Shown here: positions 17,568 through 26,408 of the stretch, one piece after another
Layout of the letters: the number at the start of each line of letters is the position of its first letter
Position numbering within the stretch: position 1 is the stretch's first letter
NCBI GenBank assembly: GCA_016200545.1
Contig: JACQEO010000087.1
Span: forward strand, 62,001 to 126,000
DNA from: Deltaproteobacteria bacterium
Lineage (GTDB): Bacteria; Desulfobacterota; Binatia; UTPRO1
Length of the DNA stretch: 64,000 nucleotides
Reading direction: 5' to 3'
Made by a program: the position numbers and the translations under genes
Notes under the pieces: model-generated
Told to the model about the DNA's origin: nothing
The model's input: the letters and a program-made list of their open reading frames with translations, nothing else
The model's database searches: none

Positions 17568-17645
17568 CAGCCGGCGTACTCAAAAATCGAGCGGGCATTG
17601 ACAGCCCCGCCGTGCCTGCCAGGCTGCGGGGCTCGTAGAGCATCG

Positions 17646-19373
17646 ATGCTCGAGACCTCGCACGACGGAACGCACGCGCTCGGCGCCTCCACGTGGACGG
17701 CCGCGTTGGCGCTCCTGCTGCTCTCCGCCGCTCTCTACCTACCCCCGGCCGTGAGCACCCCCTTCTTCACCAAGGGTGAGCCCCGCGAGGGCCTCGTCGT
17801 ACGCCGCATGATCGAGGAGGGAGACTGGATTCTGCCCAAACGCTCCTCGGAAAACGGGTGGACGATCGCCTCGAAACCCCCTTTCTTTCACTGGCTCGGA
17901 GCCGTCGCATCGGAGGCCCTGGGTGGGCCGAGCGAGCTCGCGATTCGACTGCCGTCGGTCCTGCTCGGGTTGGCCACGGTTCTCTCTACCTGGCTCGTCG
18001 CCCGGACTTTCTTGCCGGGCGTCACCGCGCTTTTCGGATCGATCGTGCTCGCAACGACCTTCGAATGGGTGCGCGCCGTCTCGAGCGCCCGAGTGGATGG
18101 CACGCTCGCCGCGCTCATGACCACCGCGCTCCTCCTCTTTCATCGCGGCATCGTCCGCGGCGGCCTCTCGCGTGAGGAGGCGATCGCGGCCTACGGGTCC
18201 CTGGTATGCGCGACCCTCACCAAGGGCCCGGTCGGCTTCTTGCTTCCGGGATTCGTGCTCGGCACGGCGCTTCTCGCCTACCGTAAGCTCGCGCTCGTCC
18301 CGCGTTTCCGCCCACTCCTAGGTGCGGTCATGATTCTCGTCCTCGCCGGCGGATGGTACCTCACCGCCTGGCGGCTCGGCGGCGATGCGTTCGTCCGCAA
18401 GCACCTCCTGAAGGAGAACGTGTTTCGCTTTCTCGGTGCGTCGGCGTTGCAAAGCGGCCATGAGCACGGTTTCTTCTACTATCTGCCGACCTTCGCTGCC
18501 GGCTTTCTCCCGTGGACGCCGTTCTTTCTGGCCGCCCTAGTCGCCGCCGTCGGCAATCGGAGCGTCCGGCGCGATCCGCGTATCGGGTTCCTCTTGATAT
18601 GGCTCGGTGTCGTCTTCGGCTTCTATTCGGCGGCGGCGGCGAAGCGCAGCGTGTACCTCCTCGCGCTCTACCCGGCCGCCGCGCTCCTCACCGGCTGGTG
18701 GTGGGAAAGCCTGCGGACGGCGGCTGCGACTCCTCGCTGGCTACGCAGCCGGATGACTCGAGCCATCGTCGGCGCGACCGGCGCCGCGGTCGTCCTGCCG
18801 CTTGCGATCGTCGTCGCGGAGGGTCTCGGGCTGGCGCCGCTCACGCCGCTCGAGCCGTTCCTGCACCCCAAGGACCGCGCCAACCTGCCGATCGTCCGCG
18901 GTATCATCGACGCCCACCCGATTGCGATCGCGCTCGCGCTCGCGGTGCTGCTCGCCGCGCTCTGCGCCGCGCTCCTGGCGCTCCGCCGGGCGCACTGGAC
19001 GACCCTCTTCGGCGCGGCGGCGACGCTTGCAACGGCCTTGTGGCTCCTCGTGTTCGCGCTCTTCCAGCCGGAGCTGGCGCGACAACGGACGTTCGGCCCC
19101 TTTCTCGCCGAGGTCGCGGCGCGCGTCGACGGGCGTCCCGTCTCCTTCTATCCAGGCACCTTCGACTTCGGCGCGGCGTTCTATGCACCGCCGCGCACCG
19201 GTCATTGGAAGACCGGCGTCAAGCACGGTGCGGGACCGCACTACGTGCTCGTCTGGGACGACGCCGTCGCGTCGCTTCCGCGGCACACCGCCGGATCTCC
19301 CGAGGTGGTCGCGAGCAGCACGGGTACGGAGCCGAAGGGGCGACGACACCTGGCACTGGTGCGCTTACCCTGA
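17646..19373 (+). CDS. ArnT/PMT-type membrane glycosyltransferase
   Basis: A 575-residue integral-membrane protein with about 10-12 helices. The N-terminal part has the glycosyltransferase-39/ArnT signature: an acidic residue in TKGEPREGL near residue 43, and SSARVDGTLAALMTTALLLF with the family's Asp. Members transfer a sugar from a polyprenyl-phosphate donor, at the periplasmic face, to lipid A or to proteins. The C-terminal part (after residue ~430) is a soluble periplasmic-type domain. Donor and acceptor are unknown. The ATG at 17646 is chosen because upstream residues look non-coding. It diverges from the porin gene. Confidence 0.88.
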   Translation: MLETSHDGTHALGASTWTAALALLLLSAALYLPPAVSTPFFTKGEPREGLVVRRMIEEGDWILPKRSSENGWTIASKPPFFHWLGAVASEALGGPSELAIRLPSVLLGLATVLSTWLVARTFLPGVTALFGSIVLATTFEWVRAVSSARVDGTLAALMTTALLLFHRGIVRGGLSREEAIAAYGSLVCATLTKGPVGFLLPGFVLGTALLAYRKLALVPRFRPLLGAVMILVLAGGWYLTAWRLGGDAFVRKHLLKENVFRFLGASALQSGHEHGFFYYLPTFAAGFLPWTPFFLAALVAAVGNRSVRRDPRIGFLLIWLGVVFGFYSAAAAKRSVYLLALYPAAALLTGWWWESLRTAAATPRWLRSRMTRAIVGATGAAVVLPLAIVVAEGLGLAPLTPLEPFLHPKDRANLPIVRGIIDAHPIAIALALAVLLAALCAALLALRRAHWTTLFGAAATLATALWLLVFALFQPELARQRTFGPFLAEVAARVDGRPVSFYPGTFDFGAAFYAPPRTGHWKTGVKHGAGPHYVLVWDDAVASLPRHTAGSPEVVASSTGTEPKGRRHLALVRLP

Positions 19374-19525
19374 TCGCCCGGGGCCAGGTCGAGGGTGCGG
19401 GAACATCATCTCGCTGCTGCCGTCGTGTAGAAGGCTGATGTAGGCGAAGCGCCCGACGTTCGGCGGCAAACGTCCCCCGCCATTCCGACGATCGGACAGC
19501 GATGAAGCCGCCGATGCCTCCGCCT

Positions 19526-20725
19526 TCAGAACGGGTACTCGAGTCCGGTGAACGCCGCGAGCCCCTGCTCGCCGAGACCGATATCGACGAAGCCGACGAC
19601 CTGCGGCGGGACGACGCCGCGGAAACCGAGACCACCGACCGCGTGGAGGTCGTTGAACGGCGAGCTCCGCGAGGAGTGGAAGACCTGCCCGAAATCGGCG
19701 AAGGGCGCGAGCTCGAGCTCGGCGTTCACGCCGAAGATCTCCCGGCGGTACACCCGCGTGCGCAGCTCGGCGGACGCGAAGACGCGATCCTTGTCGACGA
19801 AACGGCCGCCTCCGAAGCCGCGCAGCGATTCATGGCCTCCGAGGTCGTTCTGCTCGAAAAACGGCACGTCGCTCGGCCCCGCGATGTAGTCGGCGCGGGC
19901 ACGCATCGCCAGCACGATGCGGTCGTGGATGGGGATGAACTTGCGCCCCTCCGCCGCATACTTGACGAACGACAACGAGCTACCGAGCGCACGCGGAACG
20001 AGCTCGGCGGTGAACACACCGAGCGCACCCTGGCGCGGGATGTTGGTGTCATCGCGGGTGTCGTAGAGAAGCCCGAACTCCTGGCCGACGATGGTCGCGC
20101 CGCCGAGTCCGGGGGTACCCGGATGCTCGTCTTCGATGGACGGCAGGTTGTCGACACCCCCCTTCTCGACACGGAACACCCGGACTCGCGTGCGATAGGT
20201 GAGCGACAACGTCGGTTGCAGGCGGTACGCCAGCCAGACGAGCGCGTTCAGCTGGCGTCCGGTGTAGTTGGATTCGGCCTTCTGCGAGCTGCCGTTGCCG
20301 AAGCCGAAGAACCGCTCGCTCGAATCCTGCTCGAACTCGAAGTTGGCGAAGAGCCGCGCCCGATTTTGCCAGAACCCATTGTCCTCGTACCGCAGGTCGT
20401 AGTCTTCGTCTATGTGTTCCGACTTGCCGAGGACGACGCTCCACTTGCGCGCGATCGACGGGTAGCCGAACAGGCGAAACGTCGGGTCGACGCCGGTGAT
20501 GTGATTGTACCGGACGTCGGGGGCGAGGATGTACTTGATGATCTTCTGCTCGTCGAGGAAGAGCACGACCCCTAGAAACCCGTAAGTGTTGCCCTCGTTC
20601 GGATCCGTCAGGATCTCGGGCAAGGGGATGTAGCTCTTTTGGAGAGCGGCCGACGTGGAAGGGAAACCCAAGCCGAGGACCGTCACCGCGACGAGCGCGC
20701 GCGCTATCGTCATGCGGATCGTCAT
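19526..20725 (-). CDS. Omp85/BamA-TamA-type outer-membrane barrel protein
   Basis: A 399-residue protein with a signal peptide (ALVAVTVLGLGFPSTSAA). The barrel-like segments include QEFGLLYDTRDDTNIPRQG (the Omp85 RDD-type strand) and HESLRGFGGGRF, which fits the L6 RGF/Y hairpin conserved in BamA, TamA and FhaC. POTRA domains are absent, unlike BamA. It thus looks like a barrel-only 'surface antigen' type Omp85, and the role may be translocation or insertion of an unknown partner. The start is uncertain (ATG 20725 or 20713). It diverges from the flippase-like gene at 20849. Confidence 0.8.
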   Translation of the reverse strand: MTIRMTIARALVAVTVLGLGFPSTSAALQKSYIPLPEILTDPNEGNTYGFLGVVLFLDEQKIIKYILAPDVRYNHITGVDPTFRLFGYPSIARKWSVVLGKSEHIDEDYDLRYEDNGFWQNRARLFANFEFEQDSSERFFGFGNGSSQKAESNYTGRQLNALVWLAYRLQPTLSLTYRTRVRVFRVEKGGVDNLPSIEDEHPGTPGLGGATIVGQEFGLLYDTRDDTNIPRQGALGVFTAELVPRALGSSLSFVKYAAEGRKFIPIHDRIVLAMRARADYIAGPSDVPFFEQNDLGGHESLRGFGGGRFVDKDRVFASAELRTRVYRREIFGVNAELELAPFADFGQVFHSSRSSPFNDLHAVGGLGFRGVVPPQVVGFVDIGLGEQGLAAFTGLEYPF

Positions 20726-20848
20726 GGGTCGTGTCCGTGATTGCCATGCGATCACTCCCGTATGCAACAAACCCGACCTTTCTTTCCCGGCCGATTTGTG
20801 ACTGTAAGGTTTGGCCGCACGTCGACGCGAGCGCGCGGGGCGGGTTCG

Positions 20849-21943
20849 ATGACGTCACTTCCACCAGCACCGGAGCGCGACGTTGCGCTCGCGACGGATC
20901 CTGCCGCGCTCCCCCCCGAGGGCGGCGGAACGCCGTCGCGACGCGCCATCTGGCAATGGGCGCTCATGGCCTTCGGCTTCGCCCTACTGGCGGCGCTCGT
21001 CTACCAGGCCGGACCGCGCCGACTCACCGACCACCTGCGCGCCCTCGGCTGGTGGGCGCCGGTCATTTTTCTCCCCTATGCCTTCTCCTCGCTGTTCGAC
21101 GCGGCTGGATGGCGGACGACCTTCGGACACGCGCGGCCGGGCCTCGGTCTCCTCTACGTCGTCCGCTTGATCGGCGATTCGGTGAACAACGTGACGCCGA
21201 CGGCGTACCTCGGGGGCGAGCCGGTAAAGGCGTACGTGCTGCAACGGTTCGGGATCCCGCTCGCCGATGGCATGACGTCGGTGATCCTCGCGAAGTCGGC
21301 GCTCACGATCGCCCAGATCGCGTTCGTGATTTTGGGCGTGGCGCTGCTCTTCCTGCAGCGCGGCGTTACCTGGGCGACGATCTCTCTGCTACTGGCGTTC
21401 CTCGCGGCCGGGACGGCCGTCACGCTGCTGCTCGTGCGCTGGCAGCGCCGCGGGCTGGTCGGTTCGATCGCGGGCGGAATCGGGCGGTTCTTTCCACGCG
21501 CGAGTATGGCGGCTCGACTGCGGGCCCGCGCCGACGAGATCGATGGCAAACTGCGGGCGTTTTACGAGGCGCGCAGTGGCGCCGCGGTGACCTCGGTCGC
21601 GCTGCACTTGATCGGATGGATCGCCGGGGCGGCCGAGGTCTACGCCATCATGACGTTGATCGACCATCCCGTCGGCTGCTTGGCGGCGGTCGTCATCGAT
21701 GCGTTGGCGCAGCCGACGCGCCTCCTCGGCATCCTCGTCCCCGCCGCTCTCGGCGTCCAGGAGGCCGGAGGCATGCTGATCTTCGGCCTTCTCGGGCTCC
21801 CGCCGGATCTCGGTCTCACCCTGATGCTGCTGAAACGTGTGCGTGAGATGGGATTCAACGCACTGGGACTCGCTCTGCTCGCGCGCCTGGGTGCGGGTAC
21901 GGTACGACCGCTGGCCGTCGCTGCCGCCCAGCCGAGCGCCTAG
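20849..21943 (+). CDS. Flippase-like (UPF0104/LPG synthase TM) protein
   Basis: A 364-residue polytopic protein, about seven or eight hydrophobic helices after a charged N-terminus, beginning at ATG 20849. It shows TAYLGGEPVKAYVLQRFG, the conserved GGEP-type segment of the lysylphosphatidylglycerol-synthase TM region, and ALGVQEAGGMLIFGLLGL. Such proteins are proposed to flip or transfer phospholipid-linked groups; HpnL-like members act in hopanoid biology. The aminoacyl-transferase domain is absent, so this is the lipid-handling half only. Its neighbours are a BamA-like barrel and a ferredoxin fusion. Confidence 0.85.
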   Translation: MTSLPPAPERDVALATDPAALPPEGGGTPSRRAIWQWALMAFGFALLAALVYQAGPRRLTDHLRALGWWAPVIFLPYAFSSLFDAAGWRTTFGHARPGLGLLYVVRLIGDSVNNVTPTAYLGGEPVKAYVLQRFGIPLADGMTSVILAKSALTIAQIAFVILGVALLFLQRGVTWATISLLLAFLAAGTAVTLLLVRWQRRGLVGSIAGGIGRFFPRASMAARLRARADEIDGKLRAFYEARSGAAVTSVALHLIGWIAGAAEVYAIMTLIDHPVGCLAAVVIDALAQPTRLLGILVPAALGVQEAGGMLIFGLLGLPPDLGLTLMLLKRVREMGFNALGLALLARLGAGTVRPLAVAAAQPSA

Positions 21944-21980
21944 GGCACGCTGCGCGGGTACGCGCGCGACGTGCCGTCGC

Positions 21981-22805
21981 TCAGTTGAACCAGCGCCTGC
22001 GGGCGGTCCCGGTCGCCGTCTGTCCCTCGTGCGTAAAGCTCCGCAGGCGTTGCTCGAATTCGGCAAGCTCCGCCCGCTGGCGCTCCTCGAAGGCCGCGAG
22101 CTCCCGGTGGCGGCTCTCCTCGAAGGCCGCGAACGCCCGCTCCCAGCGTCCCTGAAAGCGCTCGAGCGCGGTCGCGATCTCGAGGTACGTCGTCCGTGTG
22201 GGCACGAAAGACGCTTGGCAGTGCGGGCAATAGAACACCACACCCGGCCGCAGGTACTGGAACGCGACCGTGTACTCACCATCGCACTCGCGACAGAGGA
22301 TCGGGATCTCCCAGTCGTCGAGCGTCGGCAACGCCCCGCCAGGCACGGGCTCCGCAGGTGCCGGCTCGACGGCCGCCCGCGGCGCCGCGGGCACAGGCGC
22401 GGGCGAGCTTGCTGCCGCCGGCGGCGCGTCCGCCGCCGGCGCCGCGGTCGCCGCGCCGCCGTCTTTGCGAAACCGCGACGGGAAATCCGCGGCGAAGCTC
22501 GTCTCCGGGTGCAGCTTCTTCGCGCGCTCGAGCAGCACGGCCTCGCTCTCGGGAATCTTCGGGTCCGGTACGCAACAATCGACCGGGCACACCGCCGCGC
22601 ACGCCTCGTGATCGAAGAAGCCCACGCACTCGGTGCACTTCTCGGGAACGATGTAGAAGATGTCGTTCGAGATCGCTGCGTGCGTCTGGCCGTCGAGCTC
22701 CCATTCGACGCCACCCTGATAGATGGCGGTGTTGGGACACTCCGGCTCGCACGCGCCGCAGTTGATGCACTCGCTGGTTATGACCGTCGCCATGAGCGCG
22801 GTCAT
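21981..22805 (-). CDS. 2[4Fe-4S] ferredoxin fused to zinc ribbon and coiled coil
   Basis: A 274-residue protein. Residues ~13-80 hold a two-cluster ferredoxin (C-x2-C-x2-C-x3-CP near residues 13-24, then a second set containing CTEC...CAAVCPVDCC). A long Ala/Pro linker (~118-165) leads to a zinc-ribbon-like CRECDG...CPHC pair (residues ~172 and 195). The C-terminal ~70 residues are a Glu/Arg-rich coiled coil. The ferredoxin carries electrons; the added parts suggest docking to another protein. AGGGA seven bases before the ATG at 22805 supports this start. I know of no standard family with this whole architecture. Confidence 0.85.
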   Translation of the reverse strand: MTALMATVITSECINCGACEPECPNTAIYQGGVEWELDGQTHAAISNDIFYIVPEKCTECVGFFDHEACAAVCPVDCCVPDPKIPESEAVLLERAKKLHPETSFAADFPSRFRKDGGAATAAPAADAPPAAASSPAPVPAAPRAAVEPAPAEPVPGGALPTLDDWEIPILCRECDGEYTVAFQYLRPGVVFYCPHCQASFVPTRTTYLEIATALERFQGRWERAFAAFEESRHRELAAFEERQRAELAEFEQRLRSFTHEGQTATGTARRRWFN

Positions 22806-22995
22806 ACCATTTCCCTGACGCGCCCGGCAATTCGCTGCGGCCGGCGTGCCGACGCGCTACGTGAGCGGGAAGATCTCGCTGAAGCACATCATGAACGGCG
22901 GAGTTGAAGACGGCGCGCATTCACGGCCGCGTGCGTCCAGACCGCGCCAGGACGTGTTTCCCGCTCCGCCGCGGCCATGGTATCGTGGGTGCATC

Positions 22996-23277
22996 ATGGC
23001 CGCGGACAAGAGCGTGACCGAGAAGATCCTTCACGTCCTGCGGCCCTATGCATCCAACTGGAGCGGCACCCTCGGCCGCGGCGACCTCGTGATCCCGCAG
23101 CGCGAGATCCCGCGCGTCATCCATGAGATTCTGAACGCGGTGCACGAACTCGCGGAGGTGAGGAAAGAGGTGCCGGAGGGCGAGGTCTTCCAGGTACTGA
23201 TGGAATCGCGCCGGTTGCCCTCGGTGCAAGATCAGCTGCGGGCGCTCCAGAAACGTTTCCTCATCATCTCTCGCTGA
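22996..23277 (+). CDS. Small conserved-looking protein, unknown
   Basis: A 93-residue, mostly helical, charged protein (MAADKSVTEKILHVLRPY...). No known domain was recognised. The start at ATG 22996 is the first with a protein-like composition; the frame is open upstream. The last 14 bases overlap the convergent HExxH gene. It stands alone between two minus-strand genes. Confidence 0.55.
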   Translation: MAADKSVTEKILHVLRPYASNWSGTLGRGDLVIPQREIPRVIHEILNAVHELAEVRKEVPEGEVFQVLMESRRLPSVQDQLRALQKRFLIISR

Positions 23278-24925
23278 CGAAGCGGGACGCGTCGACCGCG
23301 TAACCGTCACAGAGTGCCGCGACGCACGCCGCGAGACGATCGAAGCGCGCATTGTCGAGCACGCCGGTCTCGAGGAAGTCGCGATCGAACCACGTGCTGC
23401 GGAGGAAATACGTGCGCGCGTCCTCGACGTCGCTGAAGCGGAGATACTGATACTCGTAGAGGTAGCGGGCGAGCATCGGCCAGAGGCGCGCCGGCGGGTA
23501 TTCGTGACGGAGCGACCGTACGTTGTGCCGTACGTAGGCCTCGCGCTCGGCTTCGTCGAGGAATCGTCGTCCGACGAGATTCGCCCGGTAGTCGGGTACG
23601 CGGTCGAGCACGATGCGCGCGAGTACGCGTCCCAGCGACTCGCCGCCTTGGGTCAGCTGCGCGACGTCCGCCGCCGTCAGCGCGCGAATCGCCGCCGGTG
23701 CCGTCGCCACCGCGGCGTCCACCTCGACGGCGAACGCCGCGGCGCGGTCGGCAAGCTCGCGCGCGCCGACGACGAGCGGCACCCAGCCGGCCTCGACGGC
23801 GAGATGCGCCCACTCGTGGACGGTGCGCGCCGCGAGCATCGCGCGCGCGTACGGCAAGGTCGGCCCGTGGAGCCGCTCCATACCCGGCTCGTGGAGATTG
23901 TAGGCGATGAGACGTCGCGTGCGATGCAGATAGCTGTAGCCGCTCTGCGCGATCGCGGCGTCGGCGGTGGGGAGGGCGTCGGGCTCGACGAGCGCGGCAT
24001 GAAAGGCTCGCGAACGCTCGTCGATCAGCCGTAGGTCCTCGTCGATCGCCGTGACGGCGACGCCGTCGGCCTCGCGCAGCGTGCGCACCAGCGCGCCGGT
24101 GCGCGTCGGCACCGCCGGATCCCAAACGATGCGACCGCGCTGGGCGGTCACGAGTAGGCGGGGCGCGACGGCGGCGAGTCGGTCCACGAGCGCCGTGACG
24201 GCGGCGCGATCGGGACGGCGCCAGGCGGAGTGAAAGGTCGCGAGTGCGCCGCGCGCCGCCGCAGCGCACTCGCCGACGAGCGCGGGCGGCGCGGCCTCGA
24301 GTGACCGCGGCACGATAAGCCCGGTCCCGGGAATCGTGCGCTGCGCCGTGCTCGACGCCGGCGGCCGCAGCGTCTCGTGATGCAGCCCGGGAAGCCAGTC
24401 GAGTGCCGCCGCCAGCGCGCGGAGCGCGGCGGCATCGGGCCGCGGTGAGCGCGCGGCCGCCGCCGAGAAATTCGCGCGCTCGACGGGACTGCGCTCGAAC
24501 CAATACGCGGCGGCATGCAGCGGGGCGGTCGCCACCTCACCGGAGAGCGCCATGCGGTCGCCGACGACGAGCAGGTACGCGACCAGCTCGGGGTGCGAGA
24601 GGTCAGGATCGAGGTCGCAGTCGTAGAGCATCCACGCGCTGCTGTTGAGGAGCTGCACGAAGGGCCGCACCGCGAGCGGATCGGCGACAACCGCGACGTG
24701 TCGCAGCCGCGGCGCCGGCCAGGTGCGGGTGCGGCGTGCCAACGCCTCGCTCCGCGCCCAATAGCGCGCGAACCCGGCGTCGAAGAGCACGATGCGCTCG
24801 GCGCTCCATCCGCGCTGCGCCACCACCGAGGCGGCGAACGCGCGGCTCGTCCCCGACGGTGTCAGATGCTCGATCGGGACGAGGACGAGTCGCGGATCAG
24901 CGAGATAGAAGTCGGCGAGCCTCAT
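23264..24925 (-). CDS. Large protein with HExxH motif, unknown family
   Basis: A 553-residue protein with ATG at 24925, 39 bases after the DUF1501 stop. No signal peptide is evident. Residues 370-374 are HEWAH, in the context AARTVHEWAHLAVEAGW, matching the HExxH zinc-binding motif of gluzincin/metzincin-like metallopeptidases. The third ligand is not obvious; an aspartate/glutamate-rich segment follows at ~390-400. The N-terminal half (LVAYLLVVGDRMAL, AAAYWFERSP) recalls no known family. I infer a possible metalloprotease but cannot exclude a chance match. It may be cotranscribed with the DUF1501 gene. Confidence 0.7.
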   Translation of the reverse strand: MRLADFYLADPRLVLVPIEHLTPSGTSRAFAASVVAQRGWSAERIVLFDAGFARYWARSEALARRTRTWPAPRLRHVAVVADPLAVRPFVQLLNSSAWMLYDCDLDPDLSHPELVAYLLVVGDRMALSGEVATAPLHAAAYWFERSPVERANFSAAAARSPRPDAAALRALAAALDWLPGLHHETLRPPASSTAQRTIPGTGLIVPRSLEAAPPALVGECAAAARGALATFHSAWRRPDRAAVTALVDRLAAVAPRLLVTAQRGRIVWDPAVPTRTGALVRTLREADGVAVTAIDEDLRLIDERSRAFHAALVEPDALPTADAAIAQSGYSYLHRTRRLIAYNLHEPGMERLHGPTLPYARAMLAARTVHEWAHLAVEAGWVPLVVGARELADRAAAFAVEVDAAVATAPAAIRALTAADVAQLTQGGESLGRVLARIVLDRVPDYRANLVGRRFLDEAEREAYVRHNVRSLRHEYPPARLWPMLARYLYEYQYLRFSDVEDARTYFLRSTWFDRDFLETGVLDNARFDRLAACVAALCDGYAVDASRFVSER

Positions 24926-24964
24926 GCCGCAGCCGCCGCCGCGCGCGCGAGCCACGCCTCGGAA

Positions 24965-26389
24965 TCAGAGAAATCCCAAGTCGAAGTTGGGACTCGTCCA
25001 GTAGAAATCCGGATCGCCGCCGTCGGCCGTCAGCACGTCACCCGGGTCCGTCATGCCCAGCCAGTGCTTCAAGATCGTCCCGTAGACGTCGCGAAGGTCC
25101 GTCGAGCGGAACGGATCGGCACCCTGCTTGTAGACGGTGTTCCCTTCGTCATCGAGCGCCGTGTCGTCGATGTTCGGGTGATTGCCGTAGACCCCCCCGT
25201 GACTGCCACCGCTGGGACCGCCGCGGACGGCTCCGCCGATGACGAACACCGGCGCTTGCGAGCCGTGGTCGGTGCCGCTGTCGTTCTGCTGGATGCGGCG
25301 GCTGAACTCGCTCCAGACGACGATGCAGACCTTGTTGGCGACGCCCATGTCGGCGCAGTCTTGATAGAAGACGTTGAGCGAGTCGCCGAGCTCGCGATGC
25401 AAGCCGTAGTGCTGGCCGTCGGTCTGCGCCGCGCCTTGATCGGAATGGGTGTCGTAGCCGCCGTTGCGCACCTGGAAGAAGCGCGCATTGACGTTCGGCA
25501 CGCCTTGCGTCACGCCGTAGATCACCTTCGCCACCTCGCGGAGATCGTTGGCGAGGCTGCGCCCGACGGCGTCGTACTGTGGATCCCAAATCGTCCCGCG
25601 GTCGTTCTCGTACAGGGAATGGAGACCCGGGTAGCTCTCGCTGCCGAGGAGCGTCGCGTTGCCGCTGTCGCCGATGTACTTGACCACGGATTGCGCGTTG
25701 CCGCTGGCGGCATTGCACAGGGCAAGGAACGCGGTGCGCTTGAAGCCGTCGTCGCTGCCGCCGTCGAACTCGTCATACGGAAAGCCGAAGTCCTCGAGGC
25801 GATCGAGCGTGATGATGCTCGTCGCCGCCGTCTTGAACTCGCCGACGACCGAGTCGGCGATGTTCACGGCCGGGATCTCGCTGCCACCGTAGTTCGCCGC
25901 GAGGTAGCGCCCGACCCATCCACCGGTGAGACCGAGCGGATTCGCCGTCTGCCAGATGCTGCGCGACTGGTCGTGAGAGAGGCTGTAGTCGGGATACCCG
26001 CAACCTTGCACGACGGCGAGCTTGCCGAGATCCCAGAGGTTTTTGAGGCCGATCAGCCCGGGATGGAGCGCGATCTGCGCACCCGTGTTCGGATCGGTAC
26101 CGATGTGCGTCGAGGCGAGGTCACCCGGAGAGAGGTTGAGACCGCCGCCGCCCGTCAGACGTGCGGCGTCATAGGCGTCGCGCAGGGTACCGCCGCCGTT
26201 GGTGGCCGGCGTGACCGTATTGAGCCCGTCGTTGCCACCGTCCAGATAGACGACGATGAAGTAGCGATCGCCGATGGTGTCCGCCAGGGCCTTACGGAGA
26301 AGCGGGTTGCTGAAGAGGCTCGGGCCGAGCAACGTTCCGGCCGCCACCGCACCCGTGCGCTTGATGAATTGTCGTCGCGTGATTGCCAT
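24965..26389 (-). CDS. DUF1501 protein with Tat signal
   Basis: A 474-residue protein exported by the Tat pathway: the signal reads ITRRQFIKRTG, with the arginine pair at residues 5-6. It has the DUF1501 hallmarks GGNDGLNTV near residue 52 and HGSQAPVF...GG (~residues 380-390), typical of a sulfatase-like alkaline-phosphatase-fold family. AGGAG lies 7 bases before the ATG. DUF1501 almost always sits next to DUF1800, as here (26409-27908), and the pair is thought to act together at the envelope. The biochemical role of the family is not established. Confidence 0.92.
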   Translation of the reverse strand: MAITRRQFIKRTGAVAAGTLLGPSLFSNPLLRKALADTIGDRYFIVVYLDGGNDGLNTVTPATNGGGTLRDAYDAARLTGGGGLNLSPGDLASTHIGTDPNTGAQIALHPGLIGLKNLWDLGKLAVVQGCGYPDYSLSHDQSRSIWQTANPLGLTGGWVGRYLAANYGGSEIPAVNIADSVVGEFKTAATSIITLDRLEDFGFPYDEFDGGSDDGFKRTAFLALCNAASGNAQSVVKYIGDSGNATLLGSESYPGLHSLYENDRGTIWDPQYDAVGRSLANDLREVAKVIYGVTQGVPNVNARFFQVRNGGYDTHSDQGAAQTDGQHYGLHRELGDSLNVFYQDCADMGVANKVCIVVWSEFSRRIQQNDSGTDHGSQAPVFVIGGAVRGGPSGGSHGGVYGNHPNIDDTALDDEGNTVYKQGADPFRSTDLRDVYGTILKHWLGMTDPGDVLTADGGDPDFYWTSPNFDLGFL

Positions 26390-26408
26390 ACGGGATCTCC
26401 TGCCCTTC

